The notes beneath the pieces are model-generated. The model was not told the origin of the DNA, made no database searches, and was given only the letters and a program-made list of their open reading frames with translations. Both the position numbers and the translations under genes were made by a program. A stretch of DNA of 43,201 nucleotides from Flammeovirgaceae bacterium UBA5008 (GTDB lineage: Bacteria; Bacteroidota; Bacteroidia; Cytophagales; Cyclobacteriaceae): assembly GCA_002398365.1 (NCBI GenBank), contig DGYK01000022.1, positions 69,697 to 112,897 on the forward strand, given 5' to 3'. Shown in pieces: positions 41,483 to 43,201 of this stretch. The stretch's first letter is position 1; each line of letters opens with the position of its first letter.

Positions 41483-41814
41483 AATATGGGTATTTACCTT
41501 CCTTTAATCTAATTCCTTGTAAAGCTAAATCTGAAACCTGATGATTAGCTAAAAATTAGCTGGTTGCCCTAAAACACTCGATGAATACCTATTTTTTGTC
41601 CCTTAAAGAATCTTAATGGGCTTTTAAACAAGAATGCATCTTCCACCTGGTTTTTTCAAAGTTTATACACTAGGATTCACCGTGCTAAAAGGCTAAGTCG
41701 ACTAAAAAAACTCAAGAGTCTTTAGAAAATCAATAAAATTGAGGCATAAACTCAATATTATTAAGACTAGCTAATTGCTCATTAACCCTGCTTGTCGCCA
41801 CAAAAATTCAACGA
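41483..41814. other. Divergent intergenic region, 332 bases
   Basis: This gap separates the PAS sensor (minus) and the Reg_prop sensor (plus). I see no full TAnnTTTG box on either strand, only one-mismatch versions, a short AGTCGACT palindrome and a weak TTGAG/CTCAA hairpin. An AAGGAAGG purine run lies about 18 bases upstream of the TTG start of the PAS gene. No coding frame is credible. Confidence 0.4.
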
Positions 41815-43201
41815 ATGAAATTTATCAGGGCCGTTTTTTTGATCTTTTCCGTACCCATTTGTGGGGCTTTGAGCCAATCAGAAATTCGCTTTGAACATTT
41901 AACGATAGACGATGGGCTTTCTCAATCTTCAATTACCTCACTGATTCAAGACGGTTCGGGTTACTTGTGGATTGCCACTTTGGATGGTTTAAATCGATAC
42001 GATGGCAATTCATTTAAAGTCTATCGAAACACTCCGATCGCTCAATCGCTTCCTGAAAATTATATCTATCGACTTTTCTTAGATGAAGACCAAACCGTCT
42101 GGTTTAGTTATGTTAATGGAATCAGTAAATACAATCGTATTAACGATAATTTCATTAATTATCGTATCCAATTTGAGTCGGGGCGGGAATACAAAGTTTG
42201 GAAATTTCTTCCGTTATCACCCCAACGTAATTTATTGTCGACCAATTTTGGTATTCTGGAACTTGATCCCCTTCAAAAGGTAATTACAAAAAGTAAGGAG
42301 TTCGCATTTTTTGAAAATCAAAATGTATCAAATATAATTCGAACAAGCGATGGCAATTTTTGGGTAATTGCTAACCATGTATTATGGTTAAAAACTTCAA
42401 GTTCTCTGAACTGGATTAAGTTATCAGACAAGAATGAAAGCTTGATGGGTACTTACTTCAAAGCGACTGATGAAATCTACTTTCAAGATAAAAACAGATT
42501 ATCTAAATACGATCCAAAAATAAAAAGCTTAAAAACTCTTTTTGAATTTCCACCCAGCGAAGAGTTCAATCCAAATGATTGTGGAATGGAAAAAATGAGC
42601 AATGGCGATATTTGGGTACATCGCAGAGCGATCTATATTTTTAACCCAAAAGATGAATTAATAAAAAAAATAAGCTATTCCAGCAAAAGCTCATCCGGAC
42701 TTTCATCCAATAACATTAGTGATGTATACCAAACTAAAGACGGTGTAATTTGGGTAGCAACCAACGGTTTAGGTTTAAATAAATATAATCCTTACCGATC
42801 TGTATTCAACTTTCACACCAATCCAAATTATGATGGCCCAACCAATCATTTCGTTACAGGTATTTATACTGAAAACGACAAGCATGTATGGGTCAATTTT
42901 TGGGATCGCCTAGAGCTGGTCGATATTACAACTGAAGAAAGGAAAGAATTCTATTTGTTAGATAAAAATAAAAATAGAGTGCATGTCAATCGATTGATTG
43001 CAGATGACATCAGCCACGCGTGGCTCGCAACCTCTGATGGTCTTAAATACTTTAACAAAGGTCGAATAGAAACAATCGAGTTAGAATCTCTCTGCGATTC
43101 CAGACCGGATATATATGACATGGCTAAAACACCATTCAACACACTTCTTTTCTCGTCAAGTTGCGGTACAATGGAATACAATCCTCGTACAAAGAAGTTA
43201 A
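41815..43201 (+). CDS. Reg_prop (two-component regulator propeller) sensor, partial
   Basis: The first 462 codons of a gene that runs off the right edge. A signal peptide (MKFIRAVFLIFSVPICGALS) is followed by Reg_prop repeats: IDDGLSQSSITSLIQDGSGY with LWIATLDGLNRYDG, VWFSYVNGISKYN, GLSSNNISDVYQTKDGVIWV with ATNGLGLNKYNPY, and AWLATSDGLKYF. Such proteins normally carry one or two seven-bladed periplasmic propellers, a Y_Y_Y domain and then a membrane helix with a kinase, AraC or LytTR output, which would lie beyond this window. They sense extracellular ligands, often glycans. It is divergent from the PAS/LytTR/PspC operon. Confidence 0.93.
   Translation, partial: MKFIRAVFLIFSVPICGALSQSEIRFEHLTIDDGLSQSSITSLIQDGSGYLWIATLDGLNRYDGNSFKVYRNTPIAQSLPENYIYRLFLDEDQTVWFSYVNGISKYNRINDNFINYRIQFESGREYKVWKFLPLSPQRNLLSTNFGILELDPLQKVITKSKEFAFFENQNVSNIIRTSDGNFWVIANHVLWLKTSSSLNWIKLSDKNESLMGTYFKATDEIYFQDKNRLSKYDPKIKSLKTLFEFPPSEEFNPNDCGMEKMSNGDIWVHRRAIYIFNPKDELIKKISYSSKSSSGLSSNNISDVYQTKDGVIWVATNGLGLNKYNPYRSVFNFHTNPNYDGPTNHFVTGIYTENDKHVWVNFWDRLELVDITTEERKEFYLLDKNKNRVHVNRLIADDISHAWLATSDGLKYFNKGRIETIELESLCDSRPDIYDMAKTPFNTLLFSSSCGTMEYNPRTKKL

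Overview
The window looks like a chromosomal segment of a Bacteroidota bacterium, most likely Cytophagales-type. The basis is a type IX secretion (T9SS) C-terminal sorting domain, a TonB-dependent receptor paired with a DUF4249 lipoprotein, weak Shine-Dalgarno signals, several TAnnTTTG promoter elements, and a division/cell-wall (dcw) cluster in the order mraZ-rsmH-ftsL-ftsI-murE-mraY-murD-ftsW-murG-murC-ftsQ-ftsA-ftsZ without murF or ddl. No rRNA, tRNA, CRISPR array, transposase or phage gene was seen.

Layout. 1-0.75 kb: start of a respiratory complex I operon (nuoA and the 5' part of nuoB, minus strand). 0.9-4.5 kb: a 1209-residue secreted fusion of FG-GAP repeats, a UnbV domain, a vanadium haloperoxidase-type domain and a T9SS tail. 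4.6-6.4 kb: an MsbA-like ABC exporter. 6.4-10.7 kb: small minus-strand accessory genes (membrane proteins, ankyrin protein, LysE exporter, lipoprotein, outer-membrane protein, Crp/Fnr regulator), including a decayed second copy of one membrane gene. 11-14.3 kb: TonB receptor plus DUF4249 lipoprotein, with a 14-bp palindrome near position -42 of its putative promoter. 14.3-16.3 kb: unknown genes and a gene remnant. 16.5-19.5 kb: a five-gene plus-strand cluster (AhpD-like, YHS, SnoaL-like, PNPOx-like, AraC regulator). 19.6-21.2 kb: an alpha/beta-hydrolase fused to a VanX-like D,D-dipeptidase. 21.7-22.3 kb: a repeat-rich gap. 22.3-38.5 kb: the dcw cluster on the minus strand. 38.6-43.2 kb: a possible toxin remnant, a small membrane protein, a PAS/LytTR/PspC signalling operon, and the first 462 codons of a Reg_prop beta-propeller sensor.

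The most unusual signal is in the dcw spacers. The spacers after ftsW, ftsA and mraY are filled by degenerate 8-nt tandem arrays, and those after ftsQ and ftsZ by 7-nt arrays. Most begin at or within a few bases of the upstream stop codon. The array after ftsW has 15 octamers in perfect register. The mraZ promoter carries three AAAGTGG boxes at exact 10-nt spacing, fitting MraZ autoregulation, and the leaders of mraZ, ftsA and ftsZ share a decamer containing the same AGTGGTTG core in the opposite orientation.

Start codons were re-examined. Several longer reading frames begin at TTG or GTG upstream of a better ATG (nuoA, mraZ, pspC, the 14657-15421 gene). murG (TTG) and murC (GTG) do appear to use non-ATG starts.
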